Shown: in pieces, positions 18,427 to 27,297 of the stretch
Position numbering within the stretch: the first letter of the stretch is position 1
How the letters are laid out: each line of letters starts with the position of its first letter
NCBI RefSeq assembly: GCF_003012735.1
Contig: NZ_PXYI01000003.1
Span: forward strand, 761,694 to 825,693
Length of the DNA: 64,000 nt
DNA from: Allosphingosinicella deserti
Lineage (GTDB): Bacteria; Pseudomonadota; Alphaproteobacteria; Sphingomonadales; Sphingomonadaceae
Reading direction: 5' to 3'
Made by a program: the position numbers and the translations under genes
Notes under the pieces: model-generated
What the model saw: only the letters and a program-made list of their open reading frames with translations
Database searches by the model: none
Told to the model about the DNA's origin: nothing

Positions 18427-19515
18427 ATGGGAGACCACATTCGTTACGGCATCGTTGGCACGGGCATGATGGGCGGCGAGCATATCCGCAACATCCGCCT
18501 GCTCGACGACGTCTCGATCACTGCGATCGCCGATCCGGTCGAAAGCTCGCTCGATTGGGCCGCGCAGTCGCTCGGCGACCAACAGCCGGCGCGGTTCCGC
18601 TCGGCCGAGGAACTGGCCGAGAAAGGCGAGGTCGATGCGGTCATCGTCGCCTCGCCCAACTTCACCCATCGCGCGGTGCTCGAGCCGTTGTTCGACCGGG
18701 GCCTGGCGATTTTGTGCGAAAAGCCGCTGGCGACGACGATCGCAGACGCGGACTGGATCGTCGAGCGCGCGGCGAGGAACCCGGCGCCGTTCTGGACGGG
18801 TATGGAATATCGCTACATGCCTCCGGTCGCGCGGTTCATCGCCGATGTCCATGGCGGCCGCATCGGCGCGCTGAAGATGTTGTCGATGCGCGAGCATCGC
18901 TTTCCCTTCCTGGTCAAGGTCGGCGACTGGAACCGTTTCTCGCGCAACAGCGGCGGCACGATGGTCGAGAAATGCTGCCATTTCTTCGATCTGATGCGGC
19001 TGATCGTCGGCGCGGAGGCCGAGCGTGTCTATTGCTCGGGCGGGATCGACGTGAACCATCTCGACGAGCGCTATGACGGCGAGACCCCGGACATCCTCGA
19101 CAACAGCTACACGGTGGTCGATTTTGCCAACGGCGTTCGCGCCATGCTCGATTTGTGCATGTTCGCCGACGGCGCCGAGCACCAGGAGGAGATTGCCGCC
19201 GTCGGCGATGCGGCGCGGCTCGATGTCCTGGTGCCGCCGGGCGATCTCGTCTTCTCGCCGCGCGTCGGCTTCGGCGCGCCCAAGCAGGTCGTTCGCGAAC
19301 ATGTCGCGGTGGACGATATGGCGATGGAGGCGGGTTCGCACCACGGCGCCACCTTCTACCAGCACGCCGCCTTCGCCCGGGCCGTCCGCGGCGAGGGACC
19401 GGTGGAAGTCACCGCCGAGGACGGGCGGCGGGCGGTGTTGATCGGCGCAGCGGCGGAAATCAGCGCGCGGGAGAAAAGAGCGGTGGAAATGCGCGAACTG
19501 GATACGACTGGGTAA
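18427..19515 (+). CDS. Gfo/Idh/MocA family oxidoreductase
   Basis: A 362-residue NAD(P)-dependent dehydrogenase. The Rossmann motif is GIVGTGMMGGEHIRNI near the N-terminus. The EKP motif is in CEKPLATT (near residues 98-100), with the catalytic Lys, and KCCHFFDLMR near 183 fits the conserved His/Asp region. The C-terminal domain shows the usual family sheet. It likely oxidises a sugar, inositol or sugar-acid derivative. It is divergent from the LLM monooxygenase with a 105-base shared promoter region, and convergent with the sulfatase. Confidence 0.92.
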   Translation: MGDHIRYGIVGTGMMGGEHIRNIRLLDDVSITAIADPVESSLDWAAQSLGDQQPARFRSAEELAEKGEVDAVIVASPNFTHRAVLEPLFDRGLAILCEKPLATTIADADWIVERAARNPAPFWTGMEYRYMPPVARFIADVHGGRIGALKMLSMREHRFPFLVKVGDWNRFSRNSGGTMVEKCCHFFDLMRLIVGAEAERVYCSGGIDVNHLDERYDGETPDILDNSYTVVDFANGVRAMLDLCMFADGAEHQEEIAAVGDAARLDVLVPPGDLVFSPRVGFGAPKQVVREHVAVDDMAMEAGSHHGATFYQHAAFARAVRGEGPVEVTAEDGRRAVLIGAAAEISAREKRAVEMRELDTTG

Positions 19516-19527
19516 ACGTTTATCCGT

Positions 19528-19604
19528 TCGGGCTGAGCCTGTCGAAGCCCACTCTTCTGTTGCTCAAGCAGGGGAAGGGGAGGGCTTCGACAGGCTCAGC
19601 CCGA
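19528..19604. repeat. REP-like inverted repeat between convergent genes
   Basis: Two perfect 23-bp inverted arms (19528-19550 and 19582-19604; core GGGCTTCGACAGGCTCAGCC) are separated by 31 bases, with partial extra copies of the end (CGAACGGGCTCAGG) at 19620. The sequence is a REP-like element common in Sphingomonadales. It lies between the stops of the dehydrogenase and the sulfatase, where it can serve as a bidirectional terminator. Confidence 0.8.
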
Positions 19605-19628
19605 GCGATGATCGGGCGCCGAACGGGC

Positions 19629-21239
19629 TCAGGCACCCAAGTTACGCGCCGATCCCTCGCGCAATTTTCGCACCAGGTCGCTCAATGTCTCCGCCGGCGC
19701 GCGGAAGAAGCGGGGCGGGAACGGGGCCGCCGCCGGTCCCTTGGGGTCGCGCAGCTCGTTGCGGACGCCTGCATCGGCGCTGAGCGGGATCGCCATGCCG
19801 CCGGTCTGCTCGAGAATGCCGAACAATTTCTTGCTCATCGTCTCGGCAAGCGCCTCGTGGCCAGGTCGCGCGAGGAGGTTGTTGGCCTCGTGCGGATCGG
19901 CGTCCAGATCGTACAATTCGTCGATGTCCCAGATGCCGTGGAAGTGCATATATTTGTACCGGTCCTCGCGCAGCGCATGGACGGTCGGAGTCTGCGGGAA
20001 ATTGCGTTCCCAATAATATTCGTAGAGCAATTCGCTGCGCCACGGCACGGACTTGCCCTGGGCGAGCGGCAGCGCGTTCGAACCGGCCATGTCCTTCGGC
20101 GCGGCAAGCCCCGCAGCGGCGAGCAGGGTCGGGGCGACGTCGATATTGGCGACGACCTCCTGAACGGTCCGGCTTTGCTTGCCGAACAAGGCCGGGCAGC
20201 GCGCCAGCATCGGAATGCGCATCGATTCCTCATAGGCGGCGCGTTTGTCGATCAGCCCGTGCTCGCCGAACATGAAGCCATTGTCGCCCATGTAGAGGAT
20301 CAACGTTTCGTCGAGTTCGCCGCGCTGCGCGAGCAGATCCATGATCCGTGCCAGCCCTTCGTCGACGGCGAGCAACGTCTCCATGTAGCGCTTGTAATAG
20401 TCGCCGACATCGAGCGTGCCGTGATAGGGATATCCGACGCCGTGCCAGCTGTTGCGCTGGTTCTCGACCCAGGCGGGGCGCCCCGCCGCGCCGGCCGCCA
20501 TCGTCGGGGGAGTGCGATAGGTCTCCTTGTCGTAGCGGCCCTTGTGACGCTCGGCGGGGATGAATTCGGAGTGGACCGCCTTGTGCGCAAGGTGGAGGAA
20601 CCACGGCTTGCTGCGGTCCCGCTTGTCGATCCAGTCGAGCGCATACTCGGTCAGTTCGTCGGTGATATAGCCTTTTTGCGGCACGCGCTTGCCGTTGACG
20701 TTGAGCCCGTCGGCACTCGGCAGATAAGTGCCCTGGCCCTTGAAGCTCACCCAATGGTCGAAGCCCGGCTGCGGCTGATCGCCTTCGTCGCCCATATGCC
20801 ACTTGCCGATGAATCCCGTGGCGTATCCCGCGGCCTGGAGATGCTGCGGGAAGAACACCAGGCCCGGCGGAATCGGGTGATTGTTGTCGACGACCTTGTG
20901 CTGATGGGCATAGAGGCCGGTGAAGATCGAAGCGCGCGACGGCGAGCACAAGGCAGTGGTGACGAAGGCGTTGCGGAAGTGGACTCCTTCGCGCGCGAGC
21001 CGATCGAGCGTCGGCGTGTCGCCGAAGCTCTGCGCGCGCATGAAACCCATCGCGTCGTAACGATGGTCGTCGGTCAGCACGACCAGGATGTTGCGCGGCC
21101 GCACGCCCGGGACGCGCTCGAGGCGGAGGTCGGCCCGTTTGCGCGGCGCCGCGCCCGCCAGCGCCGCCCAGGAAAACAGGCCGAAGGCGCCGCCGCTTCC
21201 GGCCAGCAGAACACCCCGGCGATTCACATCCTTGGTCAT
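19629..21239 (-). CDS. Sulfatase (arylsulfatase family), Tat-exported
   Basis: A 536-residue type I sulfatase. The N-terminus NRRGVLLAGS plus a hydrophobic stretch is a twin-arginine-like signal. The metal motif VVLTDDHRYD is near residues 53-62. The formylglycine motif C-S-P-S-R is in LCSPSRASIFTG (near 97-101), so maturation needs an FGE-type enzyme not seen in the window. GKWHMG and YMGDNGFMFGEHG follow, as in polysaccharide and aryl sulfatases. The ATG at 21239 was chosen because it puts the twin-Arg at the N-terminus; the longer frame is not conserved. It may release sulfate from a sulfated glycan or ester. Confidence 0.93.
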   Translation of the reverse strand: MTKDVNRRGVLLAGSGGAFGLFSWAALAGAAPRKRADLRLERVPGVRPRNILVVLTDDHRYDAMGFMRAQSFGDTPTLDRLAREGVHFRNAFVTTALCSPSRASIFTGLYAHQHKVVDNNHPIPPGLVFFPQHLQAAGYATGFIGKWHMGDEGDQPQPGFDHWVSFKGQGTYLPSADGLNVNGKRVPQKGYITDELTEYALDWIDKRDRSKPWFLHLAHKAVHSEFIPAERHKGRYDKETYRTPPTMAAGAAGRPAWVENQRNSWHGVGYPYHGTLDVGDYYKRYMETLLAVDEGLARIMDLLAQRGELDETLILYMGDNGFMFGEHGLIDKRAAYEESMRIPMLARCPALFGKQSRTVQEVVANIDVAPTLLAAAGLAAPKDMAGSNALPLAQGKSVPWRSELLYEYYWERNFPQTPTVHALREDRYKYMHFHGIWDIDELYDLDADPHEANNLLARPGHEALAETMSKKLFGILEQTGGMAIPLSADAGVRNELRDPKGPAAAPFPPRFFRAPAETLSDLVRKLREGSARNLGA

Positions 21240-21464
21240 CGATTCGTCACTCCGTCGTCCGCGCATCGCTGCGGCATGGGCATAGCTATTCACTGTTGAT
21301 ACCGGCGGCAATCGAGCGCTGTTGAAACTCGATTCCAACGGTGCGCGCCGGCCGATAACACGCGCCTTCCCACGGTCGCTCACACGCATTCTGCCTAGCG
21401 CAGCCTCTCCGCCGGCGCCTCGCATCTGCCGGCACATCCAGCGAGAGCAGGGAAAGGCAAGATC

Positions 21465-23075
21465 ATGAACAACGGCAAGCTACACGCGCAAGGCAAGACG
21501 CAGGTGAAGAAGGATGACGAACCGCAGGGCTTCAGCCTGGCGGCGGTGAACGCGACGTTCATTCCGGCGGCGGGGGTGTTGAGTACCATCGCCGACGGGC
21601 TCGACAACAATGTCGTCGTCGCCCGCGATGCGGCCGGCAGTTTGAACGTCAACGGTGGCGCGGTTCCAATCGTCGGGGGAAGCCCGACGATCGCCAATAC
21701 CCGGCTGATCCAGATGTTCGGCCAGGGCGGCAACGACGTCCTCACCCTCGACGAGCGCAATGGCGCGCTGCCGGACGCCAATCTGTTCGGCGGCGCCGGC
21801 AACGATACGCTGACTTCCGGTTCTGGAACCGACCTGCTCTTCGGGCAGGCGGGCAATGATATCCTGCTCGGCAAGGGCGGTAACGACCTGCTGTTCGGCG
21901 GCGCAGACAACGACACGCTGATCGGTGGCACCGGCGACGATCAGATGTTCGGCGAAGCCGGCAACGACCGCATGATCTGGAATCCGGGTGAGGGTACCGA
22001 TCTGATGGAGGGTGGGGCCGGCATCGATACTGCGGAAATGAATGGGAATAATGGCGCCGAAAGCTTCACCGCAACGGCGAACGGCACCCGCGTTCGCTTC
22101 GACCGGGTGGCGCCCGCACCCTTTGCGCTCGACATCGGCACGACCGAAGATCTGGTCGTCAACATGAACGGGGGCGACGACAGCTTCTCGGCGGCCGGCA
22201 ATCTTGCGACACTGATCAGGCTCACCGTCGATGGCGGCACTGGCAACGACAGCATCCGCGGCTCCAACGGCAATGACATCCTGCTCGGCGGAGACGGTGA
22301 CGATTTCATCGACGGTCAGCAGGGCGCGGATATCGCCTTGCTCGGCGCCGGAGACGACGTCGCCGCATGGGATCCGGGCGACGGCAACGATGTGATCGAA
22401 GGGCAGGCGGGCTTTGATACGTTCGTCATGAACGGATCCAACATCGCTGAGGGGATGGCGGTCTCGGCCAATGGCGGCCGTATTCTCTTCACCCGCAACG
22501 TCGCCAACATCGTCATGGACCTGAACGACGTCGAGGCGATCAATGTCAATGCGATCGGCGGGGCCGACACGATCACCATCAACGATCTGAGCGGCACTGA
22601 CGTAAGCGAGGTCAACGTCAACCTCGCTGCTCCCGGCGGGACCGGCGACGGCGCAGCCGACACGGTCGTCATCAACGGCACCGGCGGAGACGACGTCGTG
22701 TTGGTGTTCGGAAATTCTGGCGAGGTGACCGTTCTCGGCTTGGCCACCGAGTTGCACATCACCGGGTTTGAGGCGGGCCTTGATCGGCTGGTCTTCAATG
22801 GGCTCGGCGGTGACGACATCGTCGATGCTTCAGGACTCGCTTCGAACGGCATCCTGCTCACCCTTGATGGAGGGACCGGCGACGACATTCTGATCGGCGG
22901 CGATGGAAACGATGTTCTGCTTGGAGGCCTTGGCGAAGACGTGCTGATCGGCGGACCCGGGCTCGACATCCTCGACGGAGGGATCGAGGCAGACGTGGAG
23001 ATCCAGAGTCTGGTCGATTTCAGCCCATCGGCGCTGCCGCCGATCCTCGCTTCACCCGAGATGCTGATCGGCTGA
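21465..23075 (+). CDS. RTX-type calcium-binding repeat protein
   Basis: A 536-residue, strongly acidic protein with many glycine-aspartate nonapeptides (GGxGxDxLx). One block lies near residues 105-175 (GGAGNDTL, GQAGNDIL, GKGGNDLL), a second near 260-300, and a third at 460-510. Between them are beta-rich spacer segments with NxEG or NGxN patterns. RTX repeats fold as Ca2+-binding beta-rolls after type I secretion. No classical N-terminal signal is visible, consistent with that route, but no ABC exporter or membrane-fusion protein is in the window. No enzymatic domain is recognised. A GC-rich terminator follows. Confidence 0.88.
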   Translation: MNNGKLHAQGKTQVKKDDEPQGFSLAAVNATFIPAAGVLSTIADGLDNNVVVARDAAGSLNVNGGAVPIVGGSPTIANTRLIQMFGQGGNDVLTLDERNGALPDANLFGGAGNDTLTSGSGTDLLFGQAGNDILLGKGGNDLLFGGADNDTLIGGTGDDQMFGEAGNDRMIWNPGEGTDLMEGGAGIDTAEMNGNNGAESFTATANGTRVRFDRVAPAPFALDIGTTEDLVVNMNGGDDSFSAAGNLATLIRLTVDGGTGNDSIRGSNGNDILLGGDGDDFIDGQQGADIALLGAGDDVAAWDPGDGNDVIEGQAGFDTFVMNGSNIAEGMAVSANGGRILFTRNVANIVMDLNDVEAINVNAIGGADTITINDLSGTDVSEVNVNLAAPGGTGDGAADTVVINGTGGDDVVLVFGNSGEVTVLGLATELHITGFEAGLDRLVFNGLGGDDIVDASGLASNGILLTLDGGTGDDILIGGDGNDVLLGGLGEDVLIGGPGLDILDGGIEADVEIQSLVDFSPSALPPILASPEMLIG

Positions 23076-23092
23076 CCCGCGGGTTTGGCCGG

Positions 23093-23128
23093 GCGCCCGC
23101 TCGCAACCCCCGGGGCGGGCGCTTCCTT
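23093..23128 (+). terminator. Terminator after the RTX gene
   Basis: An 8-bp inverted repeat (GCGCCCGC / GCGGGCGC) 17 bases past the stop, followed by TTCCTTTC. This is a good candidate for the RTX gene's terminator. Confidence 0.55.
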
Positions 23129-23199
23129 TCAACGGAAAACTCCCTCCAACGAGACGGATACCATCGTCTTGCGCCGCGTTCAGGAAAACTTGGGTAAAG

Positions 23200-24264
23200 G
23201 TGTTGGAGCGGGATTTGTCGACCAGAGTAGAGAAGGCGACGAGACTTTCAGCAGAGCAGCCCGCCGCATCGACCCCCCAAGGTTTGGCCGATCGCAAGGA
23301 GTTGGCGTTCATCGCCATGGAGCGCACACGCATGCCGATGGTGGTGACGGATCCGCGGCAGCCGGACAATCCGATCGTGCTCGCAAACCAGGCCTTCCTC
23401 AATCTCTCCGGTTACTCCGCGGACGAGGTCGTGGGACGGAACTGCCGGTTTTTGCAGGGGCCGGACACCAACGAGCGCGCGATCGGCGCGATCCGCGATG
23501 CGCTTGCGTCGGAGACTGAAATCACGATCGAGCTGCTCAATTATCGCAAGGACGGGACCAGCTTCTGGAACGAGCTGTTCCTCAGTCCCGTGCATGATGA
23601 CGACGGCCGGCTTCTCTACGTATTCGGCTCGTGCAAGGACGTCACCCGGCGCAACGAGGCCAACCATCTCAAGGCCGAGGAGCATCGGCTGCTCAAGGAA
23701 GTGGATCACCGCGCCAAGAATGCGCTCGCTCTGGTTCAGGGCATCGTCCGCCTCAGCTCGGCGGAAGATCCAAAGATCTATGCGGAATCGGTGCAGGGGC
23801 GGGTCGAAGCTCTTGCGCGTGCCCATTCGATCCTTGCCGCCGGAAATTGGCGCGAGGTGCCCTTGCACCGGGTCGTTACCACGGAAGCGGAGCCGTTCGG
23901 GCGCTCCCGCATCTCTATCGAAGGCCCCGAGTTGCTGCTGGCGGCCGAACAGGTTCAACCGCTGATGCTCGTGTTGCACGAAATGTTTTCGAACGCCGCC
24001 AAGCACGGGGCGCTCTCCGCGAGCGCGGGAGTCGTCTCGATCCTCTGGCGCAAGGCCGAAGACGGACGGATCGTGCTGGAATGGCAGGAAACCGGCGGCC
24101 CTTCCATCGACGCGGAGCCGAAGCCCAGCTTCGGTTCGATGTTGATCGAGACGACGATGAAGCGCCAGCTCGACGGCCGGGTGGGTTTCACCTGGAAGGC
24201 TTCGGGTCTCGAGAGCCGGCTGGAGATCGCGCCGATGTCCCCTCGCGGCGTTCCGGCCCGTTAG
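23200..24264 (+). CDS. LOV-domain HWE histidine kinase (blue-light sensor)
   Basis: A 354-residue sensor. A LOV/PAS domain (about residues 35-150) holds GRNCRFLQG with the photoactive Cys82, then the FMN-binding sheet (NYRKDGTSFWNELFLSPV). The kinase core has its phosphoacceptor in LLKEVDHRAKN (His170), the N-box LHEMFSNAAKHGALS and the WxE-type WQETGGP that defines the HWE family. There is no transmembrane segment. The GTG at 23200 is the only reasonable start. LOV-HWE kinases in related bacteria feed the PhyR-NepR-EcfG general stress pathway; none of those partners is adjacent. Light would trigger a cysteinyl-FMN adduct and change autophosphorylation. Confidence 0.93.
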   Translation: MLERDLSTRVEKATRLSAEQPAASTPQGLADRKELAFIAMERTRMPMVVTDPRQPDNPIVLANQAFLNLSGYSADEVVGRNCRFLQGPDTNERAIGAIRDALASETEITIELLNYRKDGTSFWNELFLSPVHDDDGRLLYVFGSCKDVTRRNEANHLKAEEHRLLKEVDHRAKNALALVQGIVRLSSAEDPKIYAESVQGRVEALARAHSILAAGNWREVPLHRVVTTEAEPFGRSRISIEGPELLLAAEQVQPLMLVLHEMFSNAAKHGALSASAGVVSILWRKAEDGRIVLEWQETGGPSIDAEPKPSFGSMLIETTMKRQLDGRVGFTWKASGLESRLEIAPMSPRGVPAR

Positions 24265-24496
24265 CCGGAGGTCGATTTCGATCGCGTTTTCGCCGGTAAA
24301 GCCGATTCACTCCTATAGAGGAGGTGTGGAGCCCGTCGGGGCATTTCGCGCAGCTCCTGCGGCATAAGCGCCACATCCGCATCACCCCTTACGTAGCCTC
24401 CCGGATCTGTGAATCCGCCGCGAGATCATGCATTTCAAACACGTCGGCCGGGAACAGGCGCTGGCCGACGAATGCGATGATCCGAGGAGAGACGAA

Positions 24497-25480
24497 GTGA
24501 CCGCCAGCGTATCCAAGACCACGATTGCTCTGGAAGCTCTCGTCGCGGACGTTATCGCCAATCGCGCCGATGCCGGTGCCAGGCAAACCGGCCGTCAGCG
24601 TCTCAACACGGATCGTGCCTTTGCTTCGATCCTTAAGCTCATCGCTCCGCGTATTCGTCACTTCACCCGTCAATATGGTCTGGTTGCGCATTGGGAAGAC
24701 GCTGAGCAGGCTGCCGCGATCGCCGTTCATCGCGCCATCGAAGCCTATGATCCGGCCAAGGCGCAGTTCACCACCTTCGTCAATTGGCAGATCCGCGGCG
24801 AGATGCAGAGCCTGCGCTTCCGCCTGATGACCGACCAGCGCTCGTCGGCGAAGAAGGTCGAGGCGCTCACCGTCTCGCTTCAGGATCTCGGCCGCAGCCA
24901 CGACGGTGAGGATATGCCGTTCGAAGCCACGATCGAGGACGAGGATGCGCTCGGCGCCACCGAGGCCGGCGCCTCCGCCTATCTTGCAAAGGGTGCAACG
25001 GCGGCCCTGATCGACGACTATATCGACCATCTCCGTGCAGTCGGCATCGAGCAGCTGAAGAAGCGCCCGCGTGCCAAAAAGGCGATCGAGAGCCAGCCCG
25101 GCGACATCAAGGATCAGCTTCCGGTCCGCCGTCCGCGCTTCCGCGAGATCGACCCGGTCGAGCTCGCCGGCCTCGAGCAGAAGCTCGTCCGCAACCGCGC
25201 AATCGTCGAGCGCCGTGTGTTCGAAGCCGGCACGCTCGATGCGCTGGCGCTCGACACCGATCTCACCAAGGAGCGTGTCCGTCAGATTACCAAGCGCGCC
25301 GCCAAGACGATGGGCGAGCTGGTCGCGGGCAGCTCCAAGTTCCAGGTGATGGCCGAATACAAGGCTGCCGCGGCCGGTAAGGCAAGCGCCCGCACCGCGA
25401 CCGGCAATGTCGTCGCGATCGGCGCCTTGCCCGCGCAGACTTTTGTTCCTGCACCGGAAGACGCGCGTCAGGCAGCCTGA
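24497..25480 (+). CDS. Sigma-70-like RNA polymerase sigma factor, divergent
   Basis: A 327-residue protein with sigma region 2 features (HWEDAEQAAAIAVHRAI, AYDPAKAQFTTFVNWQIRGE, about residues 60-120) and a region 4 helix-turn-helix (LTKERVRQITKRAAKTMGEL near 255-275). The part between, rich in charged residues, does not look like a normal region 3. A 40-residue Ala-rich tail follows region 4. The GTG at 24497 has GAGGAG at correct spacing; an ATG at 24428 would add 23 unconserved residues. It lies 230 bases after the LOV kinase on the same strand. It is probably an alternative sigma factor, with unknown promoters. Confidence 0.75.
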   Translation: MTASVSKTTIALEALVADVIANRADAGARQTGRQRLNTDRAFASILKLIAPRIRHFTRQYGLVAHWEDAEQAAAIAVHRAIEAYDPAKAQFTTFVNWQIRGEMQSLRFRLMTDQRSSAKKVEALTVSLQDLGRSHDGEDMPFEATIEDEDALGATEAGASAYLAKGATAALIDDYIDHLRAVGIEQLKKRPRAKKAIESQPGDIKDQLPVRRPRFREIDPVELAGLEQKLVRNRAIVERRVFEAGTLDALALDTDLTKERVRQITKRAAKTMGELVAGSSKFQVMAEYKAAAAGKASARTATGNVVAIGALPAQTFVPAPEDARQAA

Positions 25481-25763
25481 GAGGCGCGTAGCTGAGCAGC
25501 TCGTTTCCGGGGGGCAACGATCGCCGTTGCACTGCCAGCCGATCAATCGACGAACTTCGGCACCACCGCACGGGGGCTGACGCCGATCCATTGGCGCTTG
25601 CTATCCGCAGGGGCGAGTCGCCTTGGGTGGATTATCGACGATTAAGCGCGCGGCTTTCACGCTCGATTCACGCATCCGCCTGCTGTCTCGCACGCTCCAT
25701 CTGCAGACCCGAGATAGACGCTGCGACCGGTCCGGTTGCGGCGCTGTCGATAAGGATCGTGAG

Positions 25764-26324
25764 ATGAAGCTACGCCAGGTCTCGGCGCTGCCGGCATTGC
25801 TTGCGGCAACGGCCGCTATGGTCCCGCTGCAGGCGCAAACTGTATCCGTCGCCGCGCCGCCGTCTCCAGCCGAGCGCAGGCCATTGCCTCCGCCCAGTGC
25901 CGCCGACACGGCACTGACCTGCGCCGAACTCGGAACCGAGATCAATGGTCTCTACGCGTCGCTGAGCGGGCAGGCGCAGGCGCTCAGCGACACGATGGAC
26001 GGCGTCATTCAGCTTCACAAGGACAATGCGGCAGACGTCGCGGCGACGGCAAGAGCCGCAGAGGCCCGCGCCGCGCTCTCGGGGCTGACCGACCTCGCCA
26101 ACGTCATCCCGGGCGCCGGCATGGTCGCTGGCGTCACCGCCTCCGCGGCACTCTCGGCGGCGACCGGTCCGTTGAGCACCTCCGGCAAGATCGCGGAGCA
26201 GCAGGCCGCGCTGCGGTCTTTGGAGGAGAGGATGAAACAGGTCAAGGCGCACGCGTCCAGGGCTCTCCCGGACGCGGCACGCCTCGAGCAATTGCTGGCG
26301 CTGAGCGTAGCCAGGCATTGCTGA
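25764..26324 (+). CDS. Secreted two-cysteine hypothetical protein
   Basis: A 186-residue protein with a signal peptide (about residues 1-25, ending PLQAQ), a Pro-rich linker, then DTALTCAELGTEINGLY and a long alanine-rich helical region with a Gly-containing hydrophobic turn (VIPGAGMVAGVTAS). It ends in RHC, so one Cys near residue 54 and one at the C-terminus could form a disulfide. The layout resembles the protein at 37484-37939 (TC motif after the signal, hydrophobic Gly/Ala middle, C-terminal Cys), so the two may be distant relatives. Function unknown. The ATG is preceded by AAGGA. Confidence 0.7.
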   Translation: MKLRQVSALPALLAATAAMVPLQAQTVSVAAPPSPAERRPLPPPSAADTALTCAELGTEINGLYASLSGQAQALSDTMDGVIQLHKDNAADVAATARAAEARAALSGLTDLANVIPGAGMVAGVTASAALSAATGPLSTSGKIAEQQAALRSLEERMKQVKAHASRALPDAARLEQLLALSVARHC

Positions 26325-26337
26325 GGCCCCGCCGGGT

Positions 26338-26964
26338 TCAGGGCACCACGAACGTCGTGGTGCTGATCCGGTGGAGGACGGCAACGGATCCGCCGGGCAG
26401 CTGGGCGCCGCCTTCCTCCTTCTGCGTCGCGGAGAGCAGATAGCGGCCCTGTTCACGGGTCGGCACGTCGACCTCTCCGCGCGCGTCGGTGACGAGCGTC
26501 TTCGACCATTTGTCCGGCGTGATGACGACGATCTTCGCAGCGGGAACCGGCTTGCCGTCGCGGATCAGCACGAAACGGGTGCCGTTTGCGCGTACGGGGG
26601 TGATCTCCAGCGGAAGCAACGCCTTGGGATCGCTGCGGCCGGCGCGCGCGTGATAGACGACACCCTCTTTCCGGGCGTCGGGTCCCCATGGCACGAACAC
26701 GGTGTCGTCGGTGGCGCGAACGTCGCCGGCCGCGACCTCCACTTCGAGGTAGCCGGCCTTGCGGACCGGGGCGGCGCCGGCCGGGGAGAGCAGGCGCGGT
26801 GCCTTCAGTTTCTCGAATTCGGGATCGCCACCATCAGGCAGAGGCTCGGCAGGTTCGCCGAGATAGATGCGCGCCGGCCCGTCGCCGTCGCGCTCGATCC
26901 AGATTTCATGCGCTTCGGCCGTACCCGACAGCGCGAGCAGCACGGCCGCAAGTGTCTTCTTCAT
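26338..26964 (-). CDS. DUF4198 domain periplasmic protein
   Basis: A 208-residue protein with a signal peptide ending SGTAEAHEIW; the mature N-terminal AHEIWIE is typical of DUF4198 proteins (periplasmic, often tied to nickel, cobalt or iron uptake). A C-terminal Ig-like part has ITPDKWSKTLVTDARGEVDV. It is the last gene of the minus-strand iron operon, 36 bases after the DUF3325 gene. Its role in metal handling is inferred from the family and context. Confidence 0.85.
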   Translation of the reverse strand: MKKTLAAVLLALSGTAEAHEIWIERDGDGPARIYLGEPAEPLPDGGDPEFEKLKAPRLLSPAGAAPVRKAGYLEVEVAAGDVRATDDTVFVPWGPDARKEGVVYHARAGRSDPKALLPLEITPVRANGTRFVLIRDGKPVPAAKIVVITPDKWSKTLVTDARGEVDVPTREQGRYLLSATQKEEGGAQLPGGSVAVLHRISTTTFVVP

Positions 26965-27000
26965 CGATCTTGCTCCTGAATGGACGAGGGAAGATTGCGG

Positions 27001-27297
27001 TCAACGATGCCCACGTCGCGGATCCTGCCGGCGACCGGGAACCAGGTTGAGGAACAGGAAAACGATCGCGGCACCGAGCATCGTCGCGCCCGTCCACAGG
27101 ATCGGTCCGACGATGCCGCCGGCGACCGCCCAGGCGAGGGGCAAGGCACCGACAAGAGCCCCCCAGCCAGCGGCGCGCATCCGCTTCTTGCGCCTCGCCG
27201 TCGGGAATCGTCCGAGCCAGCGTTGGTGATGACCCTCGCTCGCGAGCCCGAACAGAGCGAAGCCGAGAATACAGAGCAGAAGGACGAGGATGGTCAT
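27001..27297 (-). CDS. DUF3325 family small membrane protein
   Basis: A 98-residue protein with three hydrophobic helices: one at the N-terminus (ILVLLLCILGFALFGLA), one near 45-65, one near 70-88. A basic loop SEGHHQRWLGRFPTARRKKR lies between the first two. This is the layout of the DUF3325 proteins found beside PepSY iron-uptake proteins. The ATG overlaps the PepSY gene's stop by four bases. It probably forms part of an inner-membrane ferric-siderophore handling complex; that is inferred from context. Confidence 0.8.
   Translation of the reverse strand: MTILVLLLCILGFALFGLASEGHHQRWLGRFPTARRKKRMRAAGWGALVGALPLAWAVAGGIVGPILWTGATMLGAAIVFLFLNLVPGRRQDPRRGHR

Noticed and set aside
18322..19365. 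Extension of the LLM monooxygenase frame to 702 residues
   Set aside because: The extension runs antisense through the Gfo/Idh/MocA gene; the GTG at 18321 begins the family homology.
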